A stretch of 64,000 nt of DNA from Microbacterium sp. 1.5R (GTDB taxonomy: Bacteria > Actinomycetota > Actinomycetes > Actinomycetales > Microbacteriaceae): the NCBI RefSeq assembly GCF_007667425.1, contig NZ_VDRC01000001.1:2200595-2264594 (forward strand), given 5' to 3'. Under the pieces are notes generated by a model. That model ran no database searches and was not told the origin of the DNA. It saw nothing but the letters and a program-made list of their open reading frames with translations. The position numbers were made by a program, and so were the translations under genes. Shown in pieces: positions 35,306 to 45,234 of this stretch (position 1 is the first letter of the stretch; each line of letters opens with the position of its first letter).

Positions 35306-36352
35306 ATGACCCGCGTCCACGCCTACGCCGCCCCGAGCGAAGCCGCTCCGCTCGAGAAGACCGTCATCGACCGGCGTGAGCTCGGTCCGCACGACGTGCT
35401 GATCGACATCGCCTTCGCCGGCATCTGCCACTCCGACATCCACACCGTTCGCGGTGACTGGGGGCCGCAGAAGTACCCGCTCGCGCCTGGGCACGAGATC
35501 GCCGGGACCGTGACCGCTGTCGGCTCGGACGTCACGCGTCACTCCGTGGGCGACCGGGTCGGCGTGGGATGCATGGTCAACTCGTGCGGCGAGTGCCGCA
35601 ACTGCCAGCGAGGCGACGAGCAGTTCTGCACGAACGGCACGATCCTGACCTACGGAAGCACCGACCGCGACGGCACGATCACCCAGGGCGGATACTCCGA
35701 GCAGGTCGTCGTGACCGAATCGTTCGTCGTGCGCATCCCCGACGGCATCGAGCTGGATGCCGCGGCACCGCTGCTCTGCGCCGGCATCACCACCTACTCG
35801 CCGCTGCGGCACTGGAACGTCGGCCCCGGCAGTCGCGTCGCCGTCGTCGGACTCGGCGGACTCGGCCACATGGCGGTGCAGATCGCGCACGCCCTCGGCG
35901 CGGAGGTCACGGTGCTGTCGCAGACGCTGAACAAGAAGGACGACGGACTGCGCCTCGGCGCCGACCACTACTACGCGACGAGCGACCGGGAGACGTTCCG
36001 CAGCCTGCGCTCGTCGTTCGACGTGATCCTCAACACCGTCAGCGCGGTCGTGGACCTGCGCTCGTACCTCAGCCTGCTCGACGTCGGCGGGTCGATGGTG
36101 TGCGTCGGCGCTCCGTCCGAGCCGCTGCCGGTGCAGGTGATGTCGCTGATCGGCGGACGCCGCTCGCTCGCCGGGTCGAACATCGGCGGCATCCAGGAGA
36201 CGCAGGAGATGCTCGACTTCTGCGCCGAGCACGGCATCGCGTCGGAGGTCGAGGTCATCTCCGCAGCACAGATCAACGACGCGTACGAGCGCGTGCTCGC
36301 GTCGGACGTTCGCTACCGCTTCGTCATCGACGGATCGACCTTCGCGGACTGA
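35306..36352 (+). CDS. Zinc-dependent alcohol dehydrogenase (cinnamyl/NADP type)
   Basis: A 348-residue medium-chain dehydrogenase. Catalytic zinc ligands are in [15 protein letters not shown] and PGHEIAG. The structural zinc loop is [15 protein letters not shown]. The nucleotide-binding loop is [20 protein letters not shown]. The sequence resembles the YahK/CAD subgroup, broad aldehyde reductases that prefer NADPH. GAGGAG is 8 nt before ATG 35306. It stands alone between the oxidase gene and a repeat-rich gap. Confidence 0.93.
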   Translation: MTRVHAYAAPSEAAPLEKTVIDRRELGPHDVLIDIAFAGICHSDIHTVRGDWGPQKYPLAPGHEIAGTVTAVGSDVTRHSVGDRVGVGCMVNSCGECRNCQRGDEQFCTNGTILTYGSTDRDGTITQGGYSEQVVVTESFVVRIPDGIELDAAAPLLCAGITTYSPLRHWNVGPGSRVAVVGLGGLGHMAVQIAHALGAEVTVLSQTLNKKDDGLRLGADHYYATSDRETFRSLRSSFDVILNTVSAVVDLRSYLSLLDVGGSMVCVGAPSEPLPVQVMSLIGGRRSLAGSNIGGIQETQEMLDFCAEHGIASEVEVISAAQINDAYERVLASDVRYRFVIDGSTFAD

Positions 36353-36365
36353 GCGGCCGTCCGGC

Positions 36366-36539
36366 TCGTTGAACGGTCGGAGCGGATGGGGGCGTTCTCC
36401 CGAAGGTTGTTCATCGAGTGGAGTGGGTGGGGACGTCCTCCCGTAGGTCGTTGAGCGAGCGGAGCGAGACGAAACGGGTCAAGGATCGCGGGTCGCGGGT
36501 GGGTCGTTGAGCGAGCGGAGCGAGTCGAAACGCGGTGAG
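36366..36539 (+). repeat. Cluster of four REP-like elements, two degenerate
   Basis: Clear copies at 36448-36478 (TCGTTGAGCGAGCGGAGCGA, then GACGAAACGGG) and 36504-36539 (ending GAGTCGAAACGCGGTGAG). Before them, two decayed versions begin near 36366 (CGTTGAACGGTCGGAGCGG) and near 36407 (TTGTTCATCGAGTGGAGTGG), each followed by a similar CCCGAAGG or CCCGTAGG end. This fills most of the 309-bp gap between the dehydrogenase and HNH genes. Confidence 0.75.
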
Positions 36540-36661
36540 ATTCCTCGCAGCTGAGCGCCCTGTTCTTCGCTGTTCCGGTGTTCCAGAATTCCCCTCTGAT
36601 CTGGCCTGTTTCCGAGGATCTCTGAGGTAGGAATGTCGGTGGCCCCGAGTTGAATGGGGGC

Positions 36662-38303
36662 ATGACCCACCCCGCCGCCACCCTCGCCCAGGTCGCGTCC
36701 GACCTGGATGCGGTGCTGTCCGGCGACGCTCTCGCGGGTGTGTCCGACGTGGAGCGGCTGACGGTGTTGCAGGCGGCGGGCGCGGTGTTGCGGCGGGTCG
36801 AAGCGGTGGTCGTCGAGACTCTCGCGTCGACCGATACGACTGAGCTCGCCCACAGTGCAGGGTGTCGCACCCCCCGCGAGCTCCTGCAACGTGCCCTTCT
36901 CCTCGACGGTCCCAGTGCGGGGCGGGTGGTGAAGGCTGTGGGCGCGGTGGCGCGGGAGTCGAGTCCGGTGTCGGGGGAGTGGCTCCCCGCCCGGTGGCCG
37001 GCGCTGCTCGACGCTCTCCTGGACGGAGTGATCGGAGTTGCCGGGATCGTGTCGGCGACAGCTCCGGTGGAGGGGATCCGCGACCGTATCGGAACAGAGG
37101 AGCGCCTCACCGCGGATGCGTTTCTCGCCGATGCCGCCCGCGGTCTGCGCGACGGGACGGAAACGCGCGACGAGGAGAGTCGAGACGACGACGGTATCGA
37201 CGCCGGCGCTATCGAGGCGGGCAGCATCGGCCCGGGGGTGATGCCCGAGGATCTGGGGCGCCTCGCGCAGCAGATCGCCCTCGTCCTCGACCCGGATGGA
37301 CCGGAGCCGGATGATCAGCGGGCGTTGCAGCGTCGCGGTCTGGAGATCGGGCGGCTCCACCAGGGGTTGCACCGCATCACAGGACACCTGCTCCCCGACG
37401 CGGCGGCACAGCTGCGGCTGATCGTGGACGCGATGCTCAACCCGAAGGTCGCCGGCGGCCCGCCCCACCCGTCTGGCGTGACATTCGAGGCATCGCAGAT
37501 GATCGACGCGACCGCCGCACAGGGCGATGACATCGACCCCGATCCGTGGAATGAGGATCCGCGGGCGGTGATCGATCCGCGCACCCATACTCAGAAGCGT
37601 CATGATGCGTTCGCAGCAGCGCTGGGGATCGCTGCGCGGCACGAGGAGATGCCCTCACTGGGCGGTGCGGCGCCGACCCTGGTCGTGACGGTGGACGCGA
37701 AGGATCTCGTAGTGAATGCCGGGCGCGCGCACCTTCCCGGATCGGATGCGACCATTCCGACGTCTGCGGCCGCGCACAGAGCGTGTGCGGGGGTCATTCA
37801 ACGCGTGGTCGTCGATGAGGGACGGATCGTGGGGATCACGGTGACAGACCGGGTGTTCACGGTGCACCAGCGGCGCGCGATCGTCGCGCGCGATCGAGAG
37901 TGTCTGATCCCCGGGTGTCACGTACCGGCATCGTGGTGCGAGATCCACCACGTGACCGAGCACGCGCGGGGCGGGGCGACGGCGACCGACAACGGTGTGC
38001 CGCTGTGCTGGTGGCAACCACCGCTCCCTCGACACCTCCGGGTGGGAGATACGAATGCAGGGCGGTGTGCCTCAGGTTCGCGGTCCGGGGTGGTGGGATC
38101 CCACTCGCCGATGGCGCACACCCACCCACAGTGCAACGGCTCTTCACAGGCCACCCGCGTTCGCACGTCGCCGCGGACGACTGCGACCGAGCAACGACAC
38201 GATTCCCGGCGACGCAGCTCGCCCGGCGACGCAGCTCGCCCGGATTCAGCTCGCTCGGAATCACCTCGCCGAAATCCGGCTCGCAGCGAGACCCCGCGGA
38301 TGA
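36662..38303 (+). pseudogene. DUF222/HNH endonuclease gene (13E12 family), frameshifted
   Basis: A multi-copy actinobacterial family with a DUF222 domain (about 20-330) and a C-terminal HNH nuclease. The HNH begins normally: ARDRECLIPGCHVPASWC, EIHHVTEHARGG, TDNGVPLCWW. One extra A at 38016-38017 then changes the frame. The following frame reads HRSLDTSGWEIRMQGGVP and QVRGPGWWDPTRRWRTPT, the usual family ending, and stops at 38303. As read, the first frame continues to 38317 with unrelated sequence and loses the final His of the HNH motif. ATG 36662 is chosen over TTG 36650. Confidence 0.85.
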
Positions 38304-38378
38304 AGGAGATCGCGTGAGCGTGCGGCCGAGGCTGCGCGCTCTCGGTCGAGCTCTCGGTCGAGTGTCCGCACCGGGCGA

Positions 38379-38384
38379 TACCGT
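38379..38384 (+). promoter_or_regulatory. -10 box of tag (leaderless)
   Basis: TACCGT followed by six bases (CATCAC) and ATG 38391. Confidence 0.5.
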
Positions 38385-38390
38385 CATCAC

Positions 38391-38972
38391 ATGTCCTCCC
38401 TTCTCATCGGTCCCGACGAACGTGCGCGGTGCGCCTGGGTCGGCGACGACGCCGAGTACCGCCGCTACCACGACGAGGAATGGGGCACCCCGCTGCACGG
38501 CAACCGCGCGCTCTTCGAGAAAATGGCGCTCGAGGGATTCCAAGCGGGGCTGTCGTGGATCACGATCCTCCGCAAACGTCCGCGCTTCCGTGAGGTCTTC
38601 GCCGGATTCGATCCCGATACCGTCGCCGAATTCGACGAGACCGACGTGGAGCGGCTCATGGGCGACGCGGGCATCATCCGCAATCGCGCCAAGATCGAGG
38701 CGACCATCGGCAACGCACGCATCGTCCGCACGATGGCCGACGGCGAACTCGACGAGCTCATGTGGTCGTTCGCTCCGCCGGCCGCCGGCATCCGTCCCGC
38801 GTCGTTCGCCGACGTCCCCGCCGTCACCCCCGAATCGACCGCCCTGAGCAAAGAGCTCCGCCGTCGCGGATTCCGCTTCGTGGGAGCCACGACGATGTAT
38901 GCGCTGATGCAATCCGCGGGCATGGTCGACGACCACATCGAAGGATGCTGGAGAGCCGCTCGCTTGCAGTGA
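38391..38972 (+). CDS. tag: DNA-3-methyladenine glycosylase I
   Basis: A 193-residue base-excision repair enzyme that removes 3-methyladenine. It has the Tag zinc-snap ligands Cys14 and His27 near the N-terminus (RCAWVGDDAEYRRYHDEEWG) and His182 and Cys186 near the end (DDHIEGCW). The helix-hairpin-helix core is FEKMALEGFQAGLSWITILR. AGIIRNRAKIEATIGNAR and RFVGATTMYALMQSAGMV are also typical. The length is normal. It appears monocistronic with its own leaderless promoter. Confidence 0.95.
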   Translation: MSSLLIGPDERARCAWVGDDAEYRRYHDEEWGTPLHGNRALFEKMALEGFQAGLSWITILRKRPRFREVFAGFDPDTVAEFDETDVERLMGDAGIIRNRAKIEATIGNARIVRTMADGELDELMWSFAPPAAGIRPASFADVPAVTPESTALSKELRRRGFRFVGATTMYALMQSAGMVDDHIEGCWRAARLQ

Positions 38973-39030
38973 GCCGTCCATGCGCTCCTACTGGGCAGTT
39001 CTCCCCATCGTGTGCGGTATCCCAGCCGGT

Positions 39031-39036
39031 TAGGAT
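39031..39036 (+). promoter_or_regulatory. -10 box of the giant Ig/FN3 gene
   Basis: TAGGAT followed by six bases and GTG 39043. If transcription starts at that GTG the protein begins MYRAPPG; otherwise translation starts at ATG 39109 after a 66-nt leader. Confidence 0.5.
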
Positions 39037-39042
39037 GATCGG

Positions 39043-42000
39043 GTGTATCGTGCGCCGCCGGGTGTGCGAGAGAGTCTTGAACAGCGAGACCCTGGGGGGG
39101 AACCGGGCATGAAGGCGTTGTCGTGGATGCGGGCGCGACCGAAGACACTGGCGTCCGCCGCCGGTGTGACGGTAGGTGTCATCGCTCTCACGACGATGGC
39201 GATCAACTATCAGGGGTTCCCGACCACCAAGGTCGACCTCAATGACGGCGGCGTCTGGATCACGAAGGCCTCCAGCCTCCTCGTCGGCCACTTCAACCAC
39301 GAGTCCACCGTCCTCGACGGAGGGCTCCGCACCACCGGCGAGAACTTCGACATCCTGCAGGACGAGTCCACGATCCTCGTGATCGACGAGAGCGCCGCCA
39401 CCGTGACGGCCGTCGACCCCGCCCGCGTCTCGCTCGGCGACTCCGCCCGCATCCCGTCGTCATCGAAGGTCGCGCTCGGCCACCAGACCACCGCCATCCT
39501 CGACAAGAAGACCGGCAACCTCTTCGTCGTCCCCGTCAAAGGCATCCCGACGTTCAAGTTCGACGGTGCGAAACCCGACGCGAAGCTCGGAGCCAACGCC
39601 GACGTCGCCGTCGCTCAGGACGGCACGGTCTTCGGTCTCTCCGCCGACCGCGCCGAGGTCGTCACCATCCCCGTCGACAACGAGGGCGAACCGCTCGAAT
39701 CGTCGACGGAGTCCCTCGGCGAGATGGATGAAGGCGGAGCCCCGCACATCACGGCCGTCGGGCGCACGCCGGTCGTGCTCGACACCGCGGCGGGCGTCGT
39801 CACGACACCCGGCGGCTTCCGCACCGAAGTCCCCGGGGCAGCGGATGCGGTGCTGCAACCGGCATCCGCCGAGACCACCGCTGTCGCGCTCGCGACGAAA
39901 TCCGCCCTGGTCAGCGTTCCGCTCGACGGCAGCGAACCCGTCGTCACCGACGTCGGCGGCAGCGGCACGCCTGCCGCGCCCGTATCGCTGCGCGGCTGCA
40001 CCTACGGCGCGTGGGCCGGCTCGGCGAGATTCCTCCGCGACTGCCCCGGCGACAGCAACGACGTCGACGAGCGCATCGAGGGCGCCGAGCAGTCGAAGAC
40101 GTTGACCTTCCGCGTCAACCGCGACGTCATCATCCTCAACGACGCCGTCGGCGGCGCCGCCTGGATGGCGAACGAGTCGCTGCAGCGGGTCGACAACTGG
40201 AACGACCTCACGCCGCCCGAGGGCGAGACGCAGGAGGAGGACAACACCACCCAGGAGACCGTCGAGACGACCCTCCCCGACCGCAAGGAGGAGAACACTC
40301 CTCCCGTCGCGGAAGACGACGACTTCGGCGTCCGCCCCGGCGCCACCACCCTGCTGCCGGTGCTCGACAACGACAACGACCCTGACGGCGACGTGCTCGT
40401 CGCGACCCTCGTCGATTCGCAGCCATCGCTCGGCACCGTGCAGCAGGTGCAGAACGGCGGGTCGCTGCAGATCGCCGTCGAAGAGGACGCGACCGGCTCC
40501 GCGACGTTCGTCTACGAGGCCGACGACGGCCGCACCGGTAAGGACACCGCGACCGTCACGCTCACCGTGCACCCGTGGGATCAGAACGCCGCCCCTGCGC
40601 CCAAGCGCAAGACGTCGCTGGTGGTCGAGTCCGGCGGAACGGTGTCGTACAACATCCTCCCCGACTTCATCGACCCCGACGGCGACGACATCTACCTCAA
40701 GGGAGTCGAGCCCGCACCGGGCGACGAGGTCGACTTCACCACCGACGGGCAGATCACCTACAAGGCCACCGCCAGCCTGCAGGGGCGCAAAGAGGTGCAG
40801 GTCACTGTCGCCGACGGGTTCGGCGAGACCTACGTCGGCACGATCTCGCTCGACGTGCGACCCGAGGGGTCGACCGACCCGAAGACCAACGCCGACCACG
40901 TCGTGACGCGCGTCGGCGAGCAGGTCACCGTCGCACCGCTCGCGAACGACACGAGCTCGGGCCGCGAACCACTTCGACTCGGCCGTGTCGACGAGTCGCC
41001 CGGCGCGACGATCCTGCCCGACTACCCCAACAAGACGTTCACGTTCTCCGCCCAGGCGCCGGGCACCTACTACGTGCAGTACCTGGCGACCGCCGGCCCG
41101 AAGAACGCGCAAGGGCTGGTCCGCGTCGACGTGCAGGACGAGAGCGACAACGACCTGCCGCCGATCGCCGTGCGCGACGTGGCCCTCCTGCCGAGCGGGG
41201 GCGACGTGCTCGTCGGCGTGCTCGCCAACGACATGGACCCCGCGGGCGGCATCCTCGTCGTGCAGTCCGTCGTGGTCGAGCCGAGTTCGGGCATCTCGGT
41301 CTCCGTCATCAACCACGAGACGCTGCGCATCACAGACCAGGGGTCGCTCTCCGACCAGGTGCGCGTCAAGTACCGCATCTCGAACGGCTCCAAGTCGGCC
41401 GAGGGCGAGGTCGTCGTCATCCCGATCCCCGCCGCCGACGAGATCCTGCAGCCGATCGCCAACCCCGACACCGCCTACGTGCGTGCGGGAGACGTCGTCA
41501 CGATCCCCGTGCTCGACAACGACACCCACCCGAACGACGATGCACTGCACGTCTCGCCCGAGCTCGTCGAAGCGCCAGCGCCCGAAGACGGCGAGGCCTT
41601 CGTGTCGCAGGACTCCGTCCGATTCAAGGCGGGCCCCGAGGCGAAGACCGTCTACCTCACGTACGAGGCCGTCGACTCGCGGCAGCAGAAGGCCGCTGCG
41701 CTCGTGACCGTCCAGATCCTGCCGATCGACGAAGAGACGAACGCCGCCCCGCGTCCGCAGGACATCGTGGCGCGCGCCCTCGCCGGCACCGAGGTGAACA
41801 TCGCCGTGCCGCTCGACGGCATCGACGCCGACGGCGACTCCGTCGAACTGCTGGACATCACCTCCAGCCCCGCCAAGGGGCGCATCGTCGAGACGGGCGC
41901 GAACTACTTCACCTACGAGGCCTTCGAGGGGTCGAAGGGCGTCGACACCTTCAAGTACCGCGTGCGAGACCGGCTCGGCAAGGAGGGCGTCGCCACCATA

Positions 42001-45000
42001 CGGGTCGGCATCGCCCCCGCCGAAGACGTCAACCAGGCGCCGTATGCCGTGAAGGATGCTGTCGTCGTGCGCCCCGGCCGCGAGATCGCGGTGCCGGTTC
42101 TCGCGAACGACTCCGACCCCGAGGGCGACGAGATCACCCTCGTGAAGGACGGACTCGAGGTGCCGGAGATCGACGGCCTGTCGGCCAGGGTCTCGGGCGA
42201 CCGCGTGCTCGTGCAGGCGCCGAACCGTTCGCTCGAGACATCGCTGCAGTACACGATCCGCGACTCGCGGGGCGCGACCGCATCCGCCGTGCTGCAGATC
42301 ACCGTCGACGAGGATGTGCCGCTGCAGGCCCCCATCGCCCGCGACGACCGCGTGCGCCCTGAGGACCTCAAGGACGGCGGCCTCACCGCCGAGATCGACA
42401 TCCTCAAGAACGACGAGGATCCGGACGGCACCACGGAATCGCTCGACGTCACCCTCGGCGCCGGGGCGACCCAGCTCGACAACGGCCTCGTGCAGGTCAC
42501 CGTGCAGGAGGAGCAGCAGCTCATCCGGTACACGCTCACCGACCGCGACGGGCTCGAGGGTTCCGCGTTCATCTTCGTCCCCGCGGTATCCGGCCTGCGC
42601 CCTGCCGTCGACCTCACGAAGCCCGTCGAGGTCGTCAGCGGCGAGACGAAGGCGCTGCCTCTCTCCGAGTACGTGACGGTGGCGGGCGGCGGAACCGCCC
42701 GGATCACCGAGCACGCGAAGGTGAGCGCGGTGCACGCCGACGGCTCCGACCTCGTCCAGGACGAGACCGCACTGGTCTACACCTCGGCCGCCGGATACTT
42801 CGGGCCTGACGCGATCACCTTCGAGGTCACCGACGGCGACGGTCCGGACGATCCAGCGGGGCGCAAGGCGACGCTGACCATCCCGATCGACGTGCTGCCC
42901 CCCGACAACCAGCAGCCGGTGTTCGTGAACAGCCAGATGGAGGTCGCGCCCGGCGAAGACCCGACGTCGCTCGACCTCGCCGCGCTCGCCACCGACCCCG
43001 ATCCCGAAGACCAGGGCAACCTCGACTTCTCGTTCGTCGGCGGTGACGGCAACGGCGTCTCGGCCAGGGTCGACGGCTCCCAGCTGCTCGTCGAGGCCTC
43101 GTCGACAGCGAAGAAGGGCACGGCGCTCACCCTGCGGATCCGCGTCACCGACGGGCAGACGGAACCGGTCGACGGCACCGTCACGGTGCTCGTGTCCGCA
43201 TCCACTCGGGCCATGCCGGCCGCCAACACCGACACCATCTCCGAGGCGGATCAGGGCAAGCCGATCACCGTCGACGTGCTCGCGAACGACTTCAACCCCT
43301 TCCCCGAGACACCGCTCAAGATCGTCTCGGCCGTGCCCGAGGCGGGAATGGGAACCGTGTCGCAGCAGGGTGATCAGCTCGTCGTCACCCCCGCGGCCAC
43401 TTTCGTCGGCACGTTCGTCGTGCGCTACCGGATCCAGGATGCGACCGAGGACCCCGACCGCGAGGTCAACGGCCAGGTCGTCGTGACCGTGCAGGGCGTC
43501 CCCGAGGCCCCCGGCACCCCGGTGGTCACGAGCGTGCAGGACCGGACGGTCGTCGTGTCGTACGGTGCACCGTCGAACAACGGCGCCGAGATCACCGCGT
43601 ACACGGTGAAGTCGGTGAGCGGGGGCGCCTACACGAAGGAGTGCCGCTCGACGACCTGCACCCTCGACGGCCTGACCAACAACGTGGAGTACACGTTCCA
43701 GGTCACCGCGACCAACCGGGTCGGCGAGGGCAAGCCCTCCGGAGCCTCGGCCGTCGCGCGCCCCGACGCGCGCCCCGACACCCCCAACCCGCCCACGCTG
43801 AAGTTCGGTGACAAGTCGCTCTCCGTCAGCTGGAAGACGCCGTCGACCCCCGGGTCGCCGGTCGAGAGCTACACGCTCGAGATCTCGCCCGCGCCGCCGT
43901 CCGGCGTCGCGCAGAAGGAGGTCACGGGCAACTCGCTCACCTGGGAGGGTCTCGAGAACGGCGGCAACTACCAGGTGCGCGTGCAAGCGCACAACAAGGC
44001 TCCCGATCCGTCGAGCTGGAGCAACTGGTCGGCGTCCGAGGTGCCGGCCGGGCCCCCCGTGAAGCCCGCTGCGCCGAGCACGACGCAGCTCGCCTCGGTC
44101 GGCAGCGAGGCGCAGATGCAGGTCAACTGGTCGGCGCCGAACCCCAACGGAGACCCGATCGCCAGCTACCAGCTCGAAGTGCGCAACGGCGGCACGGTCG
44201 TCAACACGCTCACCCCGAGCGCTGGCGCGACCTCGCAGGCCGTCAAGGTCCCGACGTCGGAGACGCCGTACACCTATCGCATCCGCGCGCAGAACAAGGC
44301 CGGATGGGGCGAATGGTCCGAGCTGTCGGCTCCCCGACGCGGCGTCAACGCGCCGGGCGCTCCGACGAGCCTGAGCGGCCAGCCCTCCGACCGGGCGATC
44401 GTCAACATCTCGTACAACGAGGGTGCCCGCAACGGCGCGAAGTCGAGCGAGCTCACGTACCAGTACACGTTCAACGGCGGCGGCAGCTGGCAGGCGCTCT
44501 CGGGCAACTCCATCGGCGGCCTCTCGAACGGCACCACGTACAACCTGCAGATCCGCGCCGTCGCGACCGTCGACGGCACCACCTACGCGGGTGCGGCGTC
44601 GAACGTGGCGTCCGTGGTGCCGTTCGGCCAGCCGCAGGCACCGCAGGCCGGCGCGGAGAACCTCGGGCAGTCGATCAGGCTGTCGTGGAATGCCAACGGC
44701 TCCGCCAACGGTCGCCCGATCAACGTCGTGCAGATCAGCGTCGACGGCGGAGGCTGGCAGGGCGTCGGCATGACCGGGTCGCAGACCGTCGGCAACGGCT
44801 ACGAGCAGTCGCACAGCATCAAAGTGCGGGCGCAGGATTCAGAGGGCAACTGGTCGCCGGAGGCCTCGGCATCCGCCCGCACGAACGACCGCCCCGCCGA
44901 GGTGCTCAAGACCGGCAAGGGAGCGTCGGGCAACTGGCCGGGTGAGTGCAACACCTCTACCTGCGCCTACGTCACCCTCGAGGTGCAGAACTTCCGGAGC

Positions 45001-45174
45001 CCCGGCACCTACACCCTGCGCTGCGACGACGGCGGCCAGTTCGGCAACTCTCGTCGCGAGGTCCCGGTGACCGGCTCGGTGCAGCTGGGCTGCTTCTACG
45101 GAAACCCCGGCCGCTCCATCCGCGTCTACATCGTCGAGCTCAACCGCTACGCCGATGCGCTCGTCTGGTACTAG
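39043..45174 (+). CDS. Giant membrane-anchored Ig-like/fibronectin III protein
   Basis: 2043 residues. One helix near the N-terminus (about 37-56) anchors a very long exported part. Residues about 60-400 look like a beta-propeller-type repeat region (VVLDTAAGVVTTPGGF and similar strands). About ten cadherin/Ig-like modules follow (about 425-1480), marked by DNDNDPDGD-type turns such as LANDSDPEGDEITL. Four or five fibronectin III domains come next (about 1485-1950), then a Cys-containing end domain (CNTSTCAYVTLEVQNF, LGCFYGNPGRSIRVY). No sorting signal is present. It heads the MoxR-DUF58-kinase locus and precedes moxR by 60 bp. ATG 39109 is an alternative start. Confidence 0.88.
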   Translation: MYRAPPGVRESLEQRDPGGEPGMKALSWMRARPKTLASAAGVTVGVIALTTMAINYQGFPTTKVDLNDGGVWITKASSLLVGHFNHESTVLDGGLRTTGENFDILQDESTILVIDESAATVTAVDPARVSLGDSARIPSSSKVALGHQTTAILDKKTGNLFVVPVKGIPTFKFDGAKPDAKLGANADVAVAQDGTVFGLSADRAEVVTIPVDNEGEPLESSTESLGEMDEGGAPHITAVGRTPVVLDTAAGVVTTPGGFRTEVPGAADAVLQPASAETTAVALATKSALVSVPLDGSEPVVTDVGGSGTPAAPVSLRGCTYGAWAGSARFLRDCPGDSNDVDERIEGAEQSKTLTFRVNRDVIILNDAVGGAAWMANESLQRVDNWNDLTPPEGETQEEDNTTQETVETTLPDRKEENTPPVAEDDDFGVRPGATTLLPVLDNDNDPDGDVLVATLVDSQPSLGTVQQVQNGGSLQIAVEEDATGSATFVYEADDGRTGKDTATVTLTVHPWDQNAAPAPKRKTSLVVESGGTVSYNILPDFIDPDGDDIYLKGVEPAPGDEVDFTTDGQITYKATASLQGRKEVQVTVADGFGETYVGTISLDVRPEGSTDPKTNADHVVTRVGEQVTVAPLANDTSSGREPLRLGRVDESPGATILPDYPNKTFTFSAQAPGTYYVQYLATAGPKNAQGLVRVDVQDESDNDLPPIAVRDVALLPSGGDVLVGVLANDMDPAGGILVVQSVVVEPSSGISVSVINHETLRITDQGSLSDQVRVKYRISNGSKSAEGEVVVIPIPAADEILQPIANPDTAYVRAGDVVTIPVLDNDTHPNDDALHVSPELVEAPAPEDGEAFVSQDSVRFKAGPEAKTVYLTYEAVDSRQQKAAALVTVQILPIDEETNAAPRPQDIVARALAGTEVNIAVPLDGIDADGDSVELLDITSSPAKGRIVETGANYFTYEAFEGSKGVDTFKYRVRDRLGKEGVATIRVGIAPAEDVNQAPYAVKDAVVVRPGREIAVPVLANDSDPEGDEITLVKDGLEVPEIDGLSARVSGDRVLVQAPNRSLETSLQYTIRDSRGATASAVLQITVDEDVPLQAPIARDDRVRPEDLKDGGLTAEIDILKNDEDPDGTTESLDVTLGAGATQLDNGLVQVTVQEEQQLIRYTLTDRDGLEGSAFIFVPAVSGLRPAVDLTKPVEVVSGETKALPLSEYVTVAGGGTARITEHAKVSAVHADGSDLVQDETALVYTSAAGYFGPDAITFEVTDGDGPDDPAGRKATLTIPIDVLPPDNQQPVFVNSQMEVAPGEDPTSLDLAALATDPDPEDQGNLDFSFVGGDGNGVSARVDGSQLLVEASSTAKKGTALTLRIRVTDGQTEPVDGTVTVLVSASTRAMPAANTDTISEADQGKPITVDVLANDFNPFPETPLKIVSAVPEAGMGTVSQQGDQLVVTPAATFVGTFVVRYRIQDATEDPDREVNGQVVVTVQGVPEAPGTPVVTSVQDRTVVVSYGAPSNNGAEITAYTVKSVSGGAYTKECRSTTCTLDGLTNNVEYTFQVTATNRVGEGKPSGASAVARPDARPDTPNPPTLKFGDKSLSVSWKTPSTPGSPVESYTLEISPAPPSGVAQKEVTGNSLTWEGLENGGNYQVRVQAHNKAPDPSSWSNWSASEVPAGPPVKPAAPSTTQLASVGSEAQMQVNWSAPNPNGDPIASYQLEVRNGGTVVNTLTPSAGATSQAVKVPTSETPYTYRIRAQNKAGWGEWSELSAPRRGVNAPGAPTSLSGQPSDRAIVNISYNEGARNGAKSSELTYQYTFNGGGSWQALSGNSIGGLSNGTTYNLQIRAVATVDGTTYAGAASNVASVVPFGQPQAPQAGAENLGQSIRLSWNANGSANGRPINVVQISVDGGGWQGVGMTGSQTVGNGYEQSHSIKVRAQDSEGNWSPEASASARTNDRPAEVLKTGKGASGNWPGECNTSTCAYVTLEVQNFRSPGTYTLRCDDGGQFGNSRREVPVTGSVQLGCFYGNPGRSIRVYIVELNRYADALVWY

Positions 45175-45234
45175 TCAGCACCGCCCGCTCATCGTCACGT
45201 ACGACCCTTCACAGAACCAGGAACCGACACACTC

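Noticed and set aside
39460..44814. Long minus-strand open frame opposite the giant Ig/FN3 gene
   Set aside because: It is an antisense shadow of GC-rich codons: Arg/His/Asp-rich low-complexity translation with no domains, whereas the plus strand has clear Ig and FN3 motifs.
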